From the NCBI GenBank assembly GCA_021617435.1, contig JAJWCP010000007.1, forward strand, positions 1 through 21,625: 21,625 nt of DNA, given 5' to 3'. The position numbers and the translations under genes were made by a program. Origin of the DNA: Pseudomonadota bacterium. Lineage in GTDB: Bacteria; Pseudomonadota; Alphaproteobacteria; RF32; CAG-239. The first letter of the stretch is position 1. Each line of letters begins with the position of its first letter. The notes under the pieces were generated by a model that ran no database searches, was not told the origin of the DNA, and worked only from the letters and a program-made list of their open reading frames with translations. This document shows, in pieces, positions 1 to 7,534 of this stretch.

Positions 1-61
1 GGAGAATAGAATATAAAACATGGTTTGTTCTTATCTTTTCAGCTTAAAACAAGCAACAAAA

Positions 62-83
62 AACCCGCCTTAAAACAGCGGGT
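62..83 (-). terminator. Intrinsic terminator of rpmJ
   Basis: On the minus strand a six-base stem, ACCCGC paired with GCGGGT (78-83 with 63-68), is followed at once by a run of Ts (62-58). It lies about 40 bases past the rpmJ stop codon. Bases 1-60 hold no gene or site that I can recognise. Confidence 0.75.
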
Positions 84-124
84 ATTTCATATCTAACAAA
101 ACAAAAGAGCTGCAAAAGCTTCAA

Positions 125-250
125 TTAGCCTTGACGGCATTTCATTTTCGGGTTTTTCTTGTTAATAACGTAAACACGACCTTTGCGGCGAACCAACTTG
201 CAGTCCTTATCACGAGTTTTTTTAGATTTTAAAGAGCTATAGCATTTCAT
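125..250 (-). CDS. rpmJ: 50S ribosomal protein L36 (bL36), zinc-free 41-residue form
   Basis: This encodes the smallest large-subunit ribosomal protein, which helps stabilise 23S rRNA near the peptidyl-transferase and L11 regions. The 41-residue product begins MKCYSSLKSKK and ends in the family signature around VRRKGRVYVINKKNPKMKCRQG's core (RKGRVYVINK, residues 22-31). The canonical zinc ligands Cys11, Cys14, Cys27 and His33 are absent; the three cysteines present (3, 17, 38) are not in that pattern, so this is the C-minus form usual in Alphaproteobacteria. The open frame extends upstream to 310, but that extension covers the promoter, and an AAGGA ribosome site lies just before the ATG at 250, so the short start is chosen. 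It is a single-gene unit with its own promoter and terminator. Confidence 0.95.
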   Translation of the reverse strand: MKCYSSLKSKKTRDKDCKLVRRKGRVYVINKKNPKMKCRQG

Positions 251-281
251 TTTTCTGTTCCTTCTTATTTCAGTTGAGCGG

Positions 282-310
282 AATTTATGCCAATTAACTT
301 CAAATGTCAA
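282..310 (-). promoter_or_regulatory. rpmJ promoter, sigma-70 type
   Basis: On the minus strand a perfect -35 TTGACA (310-305) and a -10 TAAATT (287-282) are separated by 17 bases. Transcription would start near 275, giving a leader of about 25 bases before the rpmJ ATG at 250. This placement also rules out the longer rpmJ frame. Confidence 0.75.
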
Positions 311-346
311 CCCATTTTTTTAATTTTGCTTATTTTTTTAAATTAA

Positions 347-374
347 TTGCTTTTTTACTTCTTATCTATATAAT
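347..374 (+). promoter_or_regulatory. Promoter of the exported-protein gene (and probably ettA)
   Basis: A -35 TTGCTT (347-352) and a consensus -10 TATAAT (369-374) are separated by 16 bases. The expected start near 381 gives a leader of about 19 bases containing the AAGGAG ribosome site at 389-394. It is back to back with the rpmJ promoter. Confidence 0.65.
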
Positions 375-399
375 GAGGAACAAGAAATAAGGAGATGTT

Positions 400-930
400 A
401 TGAAAAAGTCAACTTTAGTAATGCTCATGATGTTAAACGCCGCCGCAGCTCATGCCGACGGTCCGTCTTATATTGAAGAAATGCAGTCTTTAGGCGCTGT
501 TGCCGGTCAGGGCTTGGCTTGTCAGGCGCAAAAATACGACACGTTTGAATTGCTTGCCCGCGCCATTATGGTTTCAAAAGCATCGTCAGACGCCGTGCAG
601 GCTGAAGGCATGAAGGCTTATAATGAATATAAAGCCAATGCGTTTGTATCTAAAATGCGCGACGGATTTAACGATTGCTCGTCCATTGCCGCCGCTTTTA
701 ATGAACAACCGATATTTAAAGCCGTGTTATACGGCAATGGTACCATTAAAATGCCGGACGGCAAAATCATTACTCCGCGCCATGAGTATGACGCCACTTT
801 GGTTTATAAAAAGGATCCTAATGCCCGCCAAAAATACATCAAGATGTATCAGGAACAAACCAAAAAGATTCATAATGATCCGGCCTATCAAAAAGCATTG
901 CGCGAACGCCAAATGCAAGACGGCTTTTAA
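400..930 (+). CDS. Small exported protein of unknown function
   Basis: The 176-residue product starts with a signal peptide: two lysines, a hydrophobic stretch to about residue 17, then an AHA-DG type I cleavage site after residue 19. The mature part (about 157 residues) is soluble and mostly charged or helical, with two cysteines (Cys41, Cys93) that could form a periplasmic disulfide, and a lysine/glutamine-rich tail from about residue 136. I do not recognise the family. An AAGGAG ribosome site stands six bases before the ATG. No terminator separates it from ettA 42 bases downstream, so the two may be co-transcribed, although their functions have no obvious link. Export is well supported; the function is not known. 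Confidence 0.85.
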   Translation: MKKSTLVMLMMLNAAAAHADGPSYIEEMQSLGAVAGQGLACQAQKYDTFELLARAIMVSKASSDAVQAEGMKAYNEYKANAFVSKMRDGFNDCSSIAAAFNEQPIFKAVLYGNGTIKMPDGKIITPRHEYDATLVYKKDPNARQKYIKMYQEQTKKIHNDPAYQKALRERQMQDGF

Positions 931-972
931 TTTAACTTAATCCACCATTTTTTTAGTAAGGAGAAGTGCTTT

Positions 973-2652
973 ATGCCCGCCTATCAATATGTTTTTGTCA
1001 TGCAAAATTTAACCAAAGTTTTCCCCGGAGGAAAAGAATTATTTAAGGGTATCACCTTGTCCTTTCTGCCCGGAGCCAAAATCGGGGTTTTGGGCGTAAA
1101 CGGCGCCGGTAAATCAACTCTGCTTAAAATTATGGCCGGCGTTGACAAAGAATTCAACGGCGAAGCCTGGGCGGCAGACGGCGTTAAAGTCGGCTATTTA
1201 GAGCAAGAGCCTAAACTTAACCCTGATAAAAACGTTATTGAAAATATTATGGACGGCCTTGGCGAAACACGCGATTTACTGCGCGAGTTTGAAGAAGTTT
1301 CCGCCAAATTTGCCGAACCGATGAGCGATGAAGAAATGAATGCGCTTATTGAAAAACAAGCTGAGTTGCAAGAAAAAATTGACGCATGCAACGGGTGGGA
1401 CTTGGAACGCACTATTCAAATTGCGATGGACGCCCTGCGTTGTCCGCCTGCCGATGCCGATGTTACCAAACTTTCGGGCGGTGAAAAACGCCGCGTGGCT
1501 TTATGCCGTTTGTTGTTGCAAAAGCCCGATATGCTTCTTCTTGACGAGCCGACCAACCACTTAGACGCCGAATCCGTAGCATGGCTTGAGCAACACCTCA
1601 AAGATTATAAAGGCACCGTGGTTATGGTTACGCACGACCGTTACTTTTTGGATAACGTCACCGGTTGGATTTTGGAACTTGATCGCGGACAAGGTATTCC
1701 GTATGAAGGCAATTATTCTTCATGGCTTGAGCAAAAACAAAAACGTTTAGAACAGGAAGCGCGCGAAGAAACCGCCCGTCAAAAAACTTTAGCTAATGAG
1801 CTTGAATGGATTCAAAAAAATCCGAAAGCTCGTCAAGCCAAATCAAAAGCCCGTATTAACGCTTATGATGAATTACTTTCGCAAGCGGTTAAAGATAAAA
1901 TCACCCATGCGTACATTAACATTCCGATGACGGAGCGCTTGGGCGATTTGGTAATTGAAGCCAATCACTTAACCAAGGCTTTCGGCGATAAGGTTTTGAT
2001 TGACGACCTTTCGTTCAAAATTCCCAAGGGCGCCATTGTCGGCATTATCGGACCGAACGGCGCCGGTAAAACCACTTTATTTAAAATGATTACCGGTCAG
2101 GAAAAGCCCGATTCCGGCGAAATCAGAATTGGTGAAACCGTTGATTTAGGTTATGTAGACCAAACCCGCGACGAACTCAATTCCGATAAAACCGTTTGGG
2201 AAGAAATTTCCGATGGGCTTGATATTATTGAGCTTGGTAAAAAGCAAATGCCGTCGCGCGCTTATGTTGGGCAATTTAACTTTAAGGGCTCTGACCAACA
2301 AAAGAAGGTCGGACAGCTTTCCGGCGGTGAACGCAACCGCGTGCATTTGGCCAAAATGCTGCGTAAAGGCGCTAACGTTATTATGCTTGACGAGCCGACC
2401 AACGATTTAGACGTTGACACTCTGCGCTCCCTTGAAGAAGGTATTATGAACTATCCGGGGTGCGTATTGGTAACTTCGCACGACCGCTGGTTCTTAGACC
2501 GTTTGGCAACTCATATTTTGGCCTATGAAGACGAAGGTCATGTTGAATGGTTTGAGGGTAACTTTGAAGAATATGAAAAAGACAAGCGCCGCCGTTTGGG
2601 CGATGAAGCCTGCCGCCCTCACCGCTTAAAATATAAAAAACTTGAGCGCTAA
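973..2652 (+). CDS. ettA: Energy-dependent translational throttle protein EttA (ABC-F ATPase)
   Basis: EttA is a cytoplasmic ABC-F protein that binds the ribosomal E site and gates the first elongation steps according to ATP/ADP level; it is not a transporter. The 559 residues (E. coli EttA is 555) hold two ATP-binding domains: Walker A GVNGAGKS at 41-48, signature LSGGE at 167-171, Walker B ending Glu192; then GPNGAGKT at 360-367, LSGGE at 449-453 and Glu474. The region at about 80-150 fits the EttA-specific arm, and 245-320 fits the linker that contacts P-site tRNA (GNYSSWLEQK). The N-terminus aligns with E. coli EttA from its first residues, and AAGGAG at 958-963 precedes the ATG by nine bases, so this start is preferred over the internal ATG at 1000. 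No frame damage is seen. Confidence 0.96.
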   Translation: MPAYQYVFVMQNLTKVFPGGKELFKGITLSFLPGAKIGVLGVNGAGKSTLLKIMAGVDKEFNGEAWAADGVKVGYLEQEPKLNPDKNVIENIMDGLGETRDLLREFEEVSAKFAEPMSDEEMNALIEKQAELQEKIDACNGWDLERTIQIAMDALRCPPADADVTKLSGGEKRRVALCRLLLQKPDMLLLDEPTNHLDAESVAWLEQHLKDYKGTVVMVTHDRYFLDNVTGWILELDRGQGIPYEGNYSSWLEQKQKRLEQEAREETARQKTLANELEWIQKNPKARQAKSKARINAYDELLSQAVKDKITHAYINIPMTERLGDLVIEANHLTKAFGDKVLIDDLSFKIPKGAIVGIIGPNGAGKTTLFKMITGQEKPDSGEIRIGETVDLGYVDQTRDELNSDKTVWEEISDGLDIIELGKKQMPSRAYVGQFNFKGSDQQKKVGQLSGGERNRVHLAKMLRKGANVIMLDEPTNDLDVDTLRSLEEGIMNYPGCVLVTSHDRWFLDRLATHILAYEDEGHVEWFEGNFEEYEKDKRRRLGDEACRPHRLKYKKLER

Positions 2653-2658
2653 ACAAGC

Positions 2659-2693
2659 AAAAGCCCTTGAAAATTAAAAATTCAAGGGCTTTT
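2659..2693. terminator. Bidirectional intrinsic terminator
   Basis: A perfect 13-bp stem, AAAAGCCCTTGAA (2659-2671) with TTCAAGGGCTTTT (2681-2693), has a nine-base loop. The A and T ends give a U tract in either direction, so it can serve both ettA (plus) and the convergent lipoprotein gene (minus, ending at 2714). Confidence 0.85.
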
Positions 2694-2713
2694 ATCTTTC
2701 TCTTGCACCGAGC

Positions 2714-3271
2714 CTAAAGTTTCTTCACTTTTTCTGGCCTTAAACTTTGCATTATGTAGGCAAAGTTCATATAATAAGCCTCAAATGAAGCAAGCTTTCG
2801 CTCTGATTTTTTGATTTCCGCCGCATTTTTACCGATATGCGGAACTCCTTGCAACAAACGCAAACCTTTCATTTCTTTTTGCATGGTTGCATCGGCATTG
2901 CGGAAAATTCGCACTGCTTCCGTATAACGATAAACTGAAACAATCACCGGTGACGGGGTGATTTCATTTATCTTTTTACCGGACAGGGTTTCCAGAGCAA
3001 CGCGCGTACTTTCATGAGTACCGATAAGCACCGACATCTGAATAAACAAACTGTCCATCTGTGCGGTTAGCGAATCTTTGACTTCCGGCGCGGAAATTTC
3101 CTGCAACGTCTCCAAATCATGGAGTTTCTCTAACGTTGCTTCATATTCGCTCATGGTCGCATTGAAAACGCTGAGCGAGTAAGCAATTGTCTCTTGCGGA
3201 AGTACATACTGTTCACATGACGTGAAGGTCAGCAGAAACAAAGCTGACAAAATAATAAAAATTTTCTTCAT
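2714..3271 (-). CDS. Putative lipoprotein, unknown function, Bacteroidetes-like signal
   Basis: The 185-residue product begins with a lipoprotein signal peptide (MKKIFIILSALFLL) and a lipobox-like TFTSC with the lipidated cysteine at position 19, followed by Glu-Gln. The mature part is predicted mostly helical with heptad-like stretches (about residues 38-85 and 150-180) and no further cysteine; I do not recognise a domain. The frame runs back to 3322, but that stretch contains the promoter, so the ATG at 3271 is chosen. There is no clear Shine-Dalgarno sequence in front of it, unlike almost every other gene here. Phe at -3, Ser at -1 and an acidic residue after the cysteine are typical of Bacteroidetes lipoproteins, and CTG, CAG, GAG and ACG codons look more frequent than in neighbouring genes. 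This suggests transfer, by inference only. Confidence 0.82.
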   Translation of the reverse strand: MKKIFIILSALFLLTFTSCEQYVLPQETIAYSLSVFNATMSEYEATLEKLHDLETLQEISAPEVKDSLTAQMDSLFIQMSVLIGTHESTRVALETLSGKKINEITPSPVIVSVYRYTEAVRIFRNADATMQKEMKGLRLLQGVPHIGKNAAEIKKSERKLASFEAYYMNFAYIMQSLRPEKVKKL

Positions 3272-3293
3272 AGTAATATGTTTTAACGTTACA

Positions 3294-3322
3294 AATATAC
3301 CGCGATTCGGAGTTTTTGTCAA
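3294..3322 (-). promoter_or_regulatory. Lipoprotein gene promoter, near consensus
   Basis: On the minus strand TTGACA (3322-3317) and TATATT (3299-3294) are separated by exactly 17 bases. The -10 continues as TATATTTG, which also fits the Bacteroides -7 box TAnnTTTG. The predicted leader before the ATG at 3271 is only about 16 bases. Confidence 0.7.
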
Positions 3323-3337
3323 TTATGAATATAAAAA

Positions 3338-4048
3338 TTAACGGTATAAATAAAGCTCGTTGCCATGCGCTTTAAGCCAACTGCGCCCTAGCGCCGCGCC
3401 GGCGTAAAGTTCTTTCACGCATTGCCAAAAAGCCGGCGAATGATTACGATGTTTTAAGTGCGAAACTTCATGCGCCATTAAGTAGTCAATCACACACGCC
3501 GGAGCCAAGGCAATCCGCCAGTTATAGTTAATATGATTTAATGACGAGCAACTTCCCCAGCGTGATTTGGTATCTTTAATACTAACTCCGATAAGCTTGC
3601 AGCCGAGTTTTGCCGCCAACACCTCTGACTTTTGCGAAAATTCTTCCTGCGCCCGTTTTTTGATATAATCTTTTACCCGTCGATGTAAAAAACGTTTGTC
3701 GCCGCCCACATAAAGCACCCCGTTTTCAAGCTTAGGAGCGCTTAAACTTTCAGATTTATGACAAATAAGCACCTCTTGCCCGAAGAGCATAATTTTTTCG
3801 CCGTCTTCAAAATCTTTAACTTGCGGCAAGGCATTTAAATGCGCCTCTATCCACTCCTGATGCTCGCTGATAAACGCAAACGCTTTTTTTGATGAGCAAA
3901 AACGCGGCATATTAAGCACCACCTGCTTTTTTTTGCCGTCAATACGCACGCTCAACCGCTTTAATTTGATTGATTTTTTAACTTCAAGCGGAAACGGAAA
4001 ACTGTTTTTCAAATCAAAGGTCTGGCCAGTCAACAATGTAATTTTCAT
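3338..4048 (-). CDS. YgjP-type zinc metallopeptidase (DUF45, SprT/WLM-like)
   Basis: This is a cytoplasmic predicted zinc protease of the YgjP/DUF45 family (236 residues, usual size about 230-240). The hallmark KSRWGSCS is at 161-168, followed by the zinc motif HEVSH (His193, Glu194, His197) and a third likely ligand, His203, in the context HRNHSPAFW. The substrate is unknown for most members. The frame opens with TTG at 4057 and has ATGs at 4054 and 4048; GGAGG at 4062-4058 sits nine bases before the ATG at 4048, which is the best spacing, so I use it. The gene overlaps the end of the preceding YcgN-like gene by 35 bases, so translational coupling is likely. It is the last gene of the dnaB cluster. 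Confidence 0.9.
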   Translation of the reverse strand: MKITLLTGQTFDLKNSFPFPLEVKKSIKLKRLSVRIDGKKKQVVLNMPRFCSSKKAFAFISEHQEWIEAHLNALPQVKDFEDGEKIMLFGQEVLICHKSESLSAPKLENGVLYVGGDKRFLHRRVKDYIKKRAQEEFSQKSEVLAAKLGCKLIGVSIKDTKSRWGSCSSLNHINYNWRIALAPACVIDYLMAHEVSHLKHRNHSPAFWQCVKELYAGAALGRSWLKAHGNELYLYR

Positions 4049-4517
4049 AATCATCAACCTCCGATTCGTTCACCGGATTCCTGCCTATCAGCGAATTGCC
4101 CGAATTATGAACACTCATCGCGTCACCGGTAATAAGCGGGTGCCACAACGGCAAATCATAACCGTTATCAAGCAACCAATAAGCGCAAGTTTTAGGCAAC
4201 CAACGCGGTTTTTCCCGTACGGCGGCCAAATCAATATCGCGGCAATCGGGCACAACCTCAAATCGGTGAGCATAAATTTTGCACAAACAATTTTTACAAT
4301 TCAAAAATCGGCAATGTGTGTTGGTAAATTTAATTTTGCCCTTAATTTCAAGCTTGTTTAAGCAGCATTTGCCGCAACCGTCGCACAAAAGCTCCCATTC
4401 TTCTTTGCTCATTGCATCAAGTTTTTTGTGCTTCCAAAACTCCGGCTCAATACCTTGCATATTATCATAGCGGCTTTGCGGATTATACTCAGATTCTAAA
4501 TTCAAATCATCGCTCAT
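4014..4517 (-). CDS. YcgN/UPF0260-type cysteine-cluster protein, full-length paralogue
   Basis: The 167-residue product matches the UPF0260 (YcgN) family closely: an FWKHKKLDAMSKEEWELLC entry, the metal-binding CDGCGKCC (Cys45, 48, 51, 52), more cysteines at 69, 74, 77, 79, 92 and 111, the LPKTCAY motif, and the LPLWHPLITGD segment and acidic tail typical of E. coli YcgN. The cysteine pattern is that of a zinc- or iron-sulfur-binding protein, but the biochemical role of the family is not established. It carries an N-terminal extension of about 22 acidic/polar residues relative to E. coli. Its ATG overlaps the stop of the preceding paralogue in an ATGA junction (4517-4514), a sign of coupled translation. 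Confidence 0.9.
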   Translation of the reverse strand: MSDDLNLESEYNPQSRYDNMQGIEPEFWKHKKLDAMSKEEWELLCDGCGKCCLNKLEIKGKIKFTNTHCRFLNCKNCLCKIYAHRFEVVPDCRDIDLAAVREKPRWLPKTCAYWLLDNGYDLPLWHPLITGDAMSVHNSGNSLIGRNPVNESEVDDYENYIVDWPDL

Positions 4518-4891
4518 AGGTCATCCCAATCCACAATATAATCTTCCAAATTATCCGGATTAACCAAAGTTTCAGAAATGCATCTGCCTTTAATGGTGGT
4601 TACCGGCATGTCCGGTTTATGTTCAAATAAACGCCGATACGCACAGGTTTTGGGCATCCATTCAATATTTTGCACATTGTTTTTGCTGAGTTTTAAGCAT
4701 TCCGGCACCAACTTACAGCGCTTGTCATAAACCGAGCAGCGGCATTTATCTTCATCATAATATTTGCACACCACATTGGTATAATAAATATCGCCGGTGT
4801 CGTCATCCTGCAGTTTAATCAAACAGCATTTGCCGCAATGATTGCAGACATTTTCCCACTCTTCTTCAGTATAATCGGATATTTTTTTCAT
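4514..4891 (-). CDS. YcgN/UPF0260-like cysteine-cluster protein, short divergent paralogue
   Basis: The 125-residue product shares the core of the next gene: EEEWENVC, then CNHCGKCC (Cys16, 19, 22, 23), further cysteines at 42, 50, 52, 59, 65 and 83, the MPKTCAY motif (79-85), and a matching DYIVDWDDL end. It lacks the WHPL(I/L)TG block of full-length YcgN proteins, having VTTIKGRCISE there, with an extra Cys104. It is therefore a diverged tandem duplicate, probably with a similar metal-cluster fold but a different partner or substrate. It starts three bases after the dnaB stop codon, so it is almost surely translated from the dnaB mRNA. Confidence 0.87.
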   Translation of the reverse strand: MKKISDYTEEEWENVCNHCGKCCLIKLQDDDTGDIYYTNVVCKYYDEDKCRCSVYDKRCKLVPECLKLSKNNVQNIEWMPKTCAYRRLFEHKPDMPVTTIKGRCISETLVNPDNLEDYIVDWDDL

Positions 4892-4894
4892 ATT

Positions 4895-6367
4895 TTAGCC
4901 TATTTGTTCCGGTAAATTTTCTTCATTTGCCAAATTGCCGAATTGCGCATATTCGCCGTTCCAGAACAGTTTTACGGTACCTGTCGGACCATGGCGCTGT
5001 TTTCCGATAATAACTTCTGCCAAATTGGTGGTTTCACGGTCAAGTTTTTGCCACTCTTCCATACGATGCTGGAAATGGTCCGGCGTTTCGTTCTGTTTAA
5101 TTTTCGGCTCTTCATTATGAATATAATAGTTCTCGCGGTACACAAACATAACAATATCGGCATCTTGCTCAATAGAACCGGATTCACGCAAGTCAGACAT
5201 TACCGGACGTTTATCGTCGCGTTGTTCAACACCGCGGTTTAATTGCGAGAGCGCGATAACCGGAACTTTAAGCTCTTTGGCTAGAATCTTTAATCCTCGC
5301 GAAATTTCCGACAATTCCTGCACGCGGTTACCCTCATTCTTTTTGTTATTGCTGCCGGTAATCAGTTGAATATAGTCAATAACAATCAACCCCAAACCTT
5401 TGGTACGCTTTAAGCGCCGCGCGCGGGTGCGGATTGATGTAATGGTAACCCCCGGAGTATCGTCAATATAAAGCGGAATATTTTCAAGCTCGCGCACCGC
5501 CGCTGTAATACGGGTAAACTGCGCGTTATCTAACTCGCCGGTACGCATTTTGCTTCCAGGAGTTTGTGTGACTGTTGATAAAATACGCGATGCCAACTGA
5601 TCGGCTGACATTTCAAGTGAAAAGAATGCAACCCCTCGGTCATGCGGATCAATATCTTTGGCACGGCTCATATAATCCGCCACATTATAAGCAATGTTGG
5701 TGGCAAGCGCAGTTTTGCCCATAGCCGGACGTCCCGCGATAATAATCAAATCTGAGTTATTTAAGCCGCCGGTTTTATAGTCAAGCCGTTCCAATCCGGT
5801 GGATAATCCTGAAATTTTGCCCTCTTTCTGAAACGCGATATTAATATAATTAAGCGATGAGTTAAGAGCGCTTGCAAACTCAATAAAATCACCCTGAGCC
5901 TCGCCCTGATCGGCCAAACGATAAAGCTCCTGCTCCGCTGCCTCAATTTGCTCAGTAGCCGACAAATCAGCCGTTTCCTTAAAAGCGTTATTAACAATTT
6001 CAGTGCCGGTGTTAATCAGCTCGCGGCGCAGATACTTATCATAAATAAAACGACCGTAATACTCAACGTTAGTCATCGGTGAGGCGCTGTCAGCAAGCTT
6101 AATCAAATAGTTGGTTCCGCCCACCTCATTAAGCGTGCCTTCCTGTTCAAAGTAATTTTTTAAGGTAATAACGTCGGCAATGTGCCCGCGTTGAATCAGC
6201 ATAGCAATCACCTCAAATATTTTTGCATGCACAGAATCGGCAAAATGCTGAGGTTTCAAAAATTCCGAAACTTTTTCCATGGCCTTGTTATTAGCCAAAA
6301 TGGCGCCTAATAACGCCTGCTCCGCTTCCAAATTCTGCGGCAATTTTGTAGTGTCTATCGTTTCCAT
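4895..6367 (-). CDS. dnaB: Replicative DNA helicase DnaB
   Basis: DnaB is the hexameric 5'-3' helicase that unwinds DNA at the replication fork and recruits primase. The 490 residues (E. coli 471) show an N-terminal domain (about 10-115, LPQNLEAEQALLGAIL at the start), a linker helix to about 185, and a RecA-like ATPase: Walker A GRPAMGKT (212-219), Walker B LIVIDY (327-332), SQLNR (374-378), DLRESGSIEQDAD (392-404) and the KQRHGPTG arginine-finger segment (456-463). No intein interrupts the P-loop or other common insertion sites. The ATG at 6367 fits the family N-terminus; its ribosome site is weak. It heads a cluster with two YcgN-like genes and a metallopeptidase, and a DnaA box pair lies about 85 bases upstream. 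Confidence 0.97.
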   Translation of the reverse strand: METIDTTKLPQNLEAEQALLGAILANNKAMEKVSEFLKPQHFADSVHAKIFEVIAMLIQRGHIADVITLKNYFEQEGTLNEVGGTNYLIKLADSASPMTNVEYYGRFIYDKYLRRELINTGTEIVNNAFKETADLSATEQIEAAEQELYRLADQGEAQGDFIEFASALNSSLNYINIAFQKEGKISGLSTGLERLDYKTGGLNNSDLIIIAGRPAMGKTALATNIAYNVADYMSRAKDIDPHDRGVAFFSLEMSADQLASRILSTVTQTPGSKMRTGELDNAQFTRITAAVRELENIPLYIDDTPGVTITSIRTRARRLKRTKGLGLIVIDYIQLITGSNNKKNEGNRVQELSEISRGLKILAKELKVPVIALSQLNRGVEQRDDKRPVMSDLRESGSIEQDADIVMFVYRENYYIHNEEPKIKQNETPDHFQHRMEEWQKLDRETTNLAEVIIGKQRHGPTGTVKLFWNGEYAQFGNLANEENLPEQIG

Positions 6368-6451
6368 TTTAAGTCCGTTTAAATTGAGTCGTTTTATTAC
6401 TTCTGTATTGATACATTTTTATGAAAAATGCTTGTAAAAAATTTTTTAACC

Positions 6452-6469
6452 TGTGGATAACGGGGATAA
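6452..6469 (-). promoter_or_regulatory. DnaA box pair in the dnaB/galE divergent region
   Basis: The minus strand reads TTATCCACA at 6460-6452, an exact match to the DnaA consensus, directly abutted by TTATCCCCG at 6469-6461 (seven of nine bases). The pair lies 85-102 bases upstream of the dnaB start and just upstream of the galE promoter. Binding is inferred from sequence only. Confidence 0.6.
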
Positions 6470-6485
6470 CCTTTAAATATAAAAT

Positions 6486-6514
6486 TTGACCTTACCGAAA
6501 TATTTAGCTATAAA
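6486..6514 (+). promoter_or_regulatory. Promoter of the galE-alx-hemW unit
   Basis: TTGACC (6486-6491) and TATAAA (6509-6514) are separated by 17 bases. Transcription would begin near 6521, leaving about 25 bases to the ATG at 6546, with GAGG at 6537-6540 as the ribosome site. The opposing dnaB promoter is not clear; TTTACA (6438-6433) with TATCAA (6413-6408) at a 19-base spacing is only a weak candidate. Confidence 0.65.
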
Positions 6515-6545
6515 ATAAAGCAAATTAATTGTTTGCGAGGTAAAA

Positions 6546-7511
6546 ATGCCCAAGGTTTTAGTTATCGGTGGCGCCGGATACATCGGCAGCCATGTAGTAA
6601 AAGAACTTCTTGACGGTGGCTATGAAACGCTTGTGTTTGACGACATGTCAACTGGACAAGAAGTAAATTTGTTTCATGAAGCAGGTTTTATCAAGGGCAA
6701 TATTTTAGACCGCAAAGCGCTTGATGGTGCCATGAGCCAAAATATTGACGCGGTGATTCACCTTGCCGCTAAAAAAGCGGTCGGCGAATCAATGGAAAAA
6801 CCGCAAAAATACGCTTTAAACAACTTAAACGGCGCGGTTAACATCTTAAACTCCATGACTGATAACGGCGTAAAGCACATGGTCTTTTCATCATCTGCCG
6901 CTGTTTACGGCATGCCGATTTACACACCGGTTGATGAGCGTCACCCTCTTAACCCGATTAATTTTTACGGTTACACCAAAGTTGCCATGGAAAATTTAAT
7001 GGATTGGTACAGCCGCCTGAAAGATTTTAACTACATCGCTTTACGCTATTTTAACGCCGTTGGCTACGCTGCCGACAAAAGCATTACCGGACACGAGCAA
7101 AACCCGCAGAATTTGCTGCCGATAATTATGGAAGCCGCCACCGGTAAGCGCGAAAACTTTGCCATCTTCGGCAGCGATTACGATACTCCCGACGGCACTT
7201 GCGTGCGGGACTATATTCATGTCAGCGATTTAGCCTCCGCCCATGTTGCCGCCATTAAACGCCTAATGAATGATAAAAAATCATACCGCTTAAATTTAGG
7301 CACCGGACGAGGTATTTCCGTAAAACAAATTGTTGACGCAACCGAAAATGTTATCGGCAAACGCTTAAACTATCATTATGCTCCGCGCCGCGCCGGCGAT
7401 CCAGCAACGCTTATTGCCAAGGCCGATTTAGCGTGCGAAATATTAAACTGGAAACCTAAATATTTAAATATTGAAGATATTATACGTACCGTATGGAATC
7501 TTGAGATATAA
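6546..7511 (+). CDS. galE: UDP-glucose 4-epimerase-like (extended SDR, GalE family)
   Basis: This interconverts UDP-glucose and UDP-galactose with bound NAD, supplying galactose units for surface polysaccharide or LPS. The 321 residues contain the Rossmann motif GGAGYIG (8-14), the SSSAAVYG segment with the catalytic serine at about 117, the YxxxK pair Tyr141/Lys145, and the ALRYFNAVGYA and DGTCVRDYIHVSDLA blocks characteristic of GalE. It is slightly shorter than E. coli GalE (338). Other UDP-sugar epimerases (GalNAc/GlcNAc or related) share these motifs, so substrate scope is uncertain. It is followed after 23 bases by alx and appears to head a three-gene operon. Confidence 0.92.
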   Translation: MPKVLVIGGAGYIGSHVVKELLDGGYETLVFDDMSTGQEVNLFHEAGFIKGNILDRKALDGAMSQNIDAVIHLAAKKAVGESMEKPQKYALNNLNGAVNILNSMTDNGVKHMVFSSSAAVYGMPIYTPVDERHPLNPINFYGYTKVAMENLMDWYSRLKDFNYIALRYFNAVGYAADKSITGHEQNPQNLLPIIMEAATGKRENFAIFGSDYDTPDGTCVRDYIHVSDLASAHVAAIKRLMNDKKSYRLNLGTGRGISVKQIVDATENVIGKRLNYHYAPRRAGDPATLIAKADLACEILNWKPKYLNIEDIIRTVWNLEI

Positions 7512-7534
7512 CAATAAATTACAAGGATAAATTA

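Noticed and set aside
251..310. Extended N-terminus of RpmJ (start at 310)
   Set aside because: The extension covers a TTGACA-17-TAAATT promoter and is not part of the L36 family; an AAGGA ribosome site precedes the ATG at 250.
3272..3322. Longer lipoprotein frame starting at 3322
   Set aside because: It begins within the -35 box, would place the signal peptide 17 residues inside the protein, and is less consistent with a lipoprotein.
4049..4057. TTG or upstream ATG start for the YgjP-like gene
   Set aside because: GGAGG directly abuts the TTG and is only three bases from the first ATG; the ATG at 4048 has the normal nine-base spacing.
4895..6367. Intein in dnaB
   Set aside because: The ATPase motifs are continuous and the length is normal.
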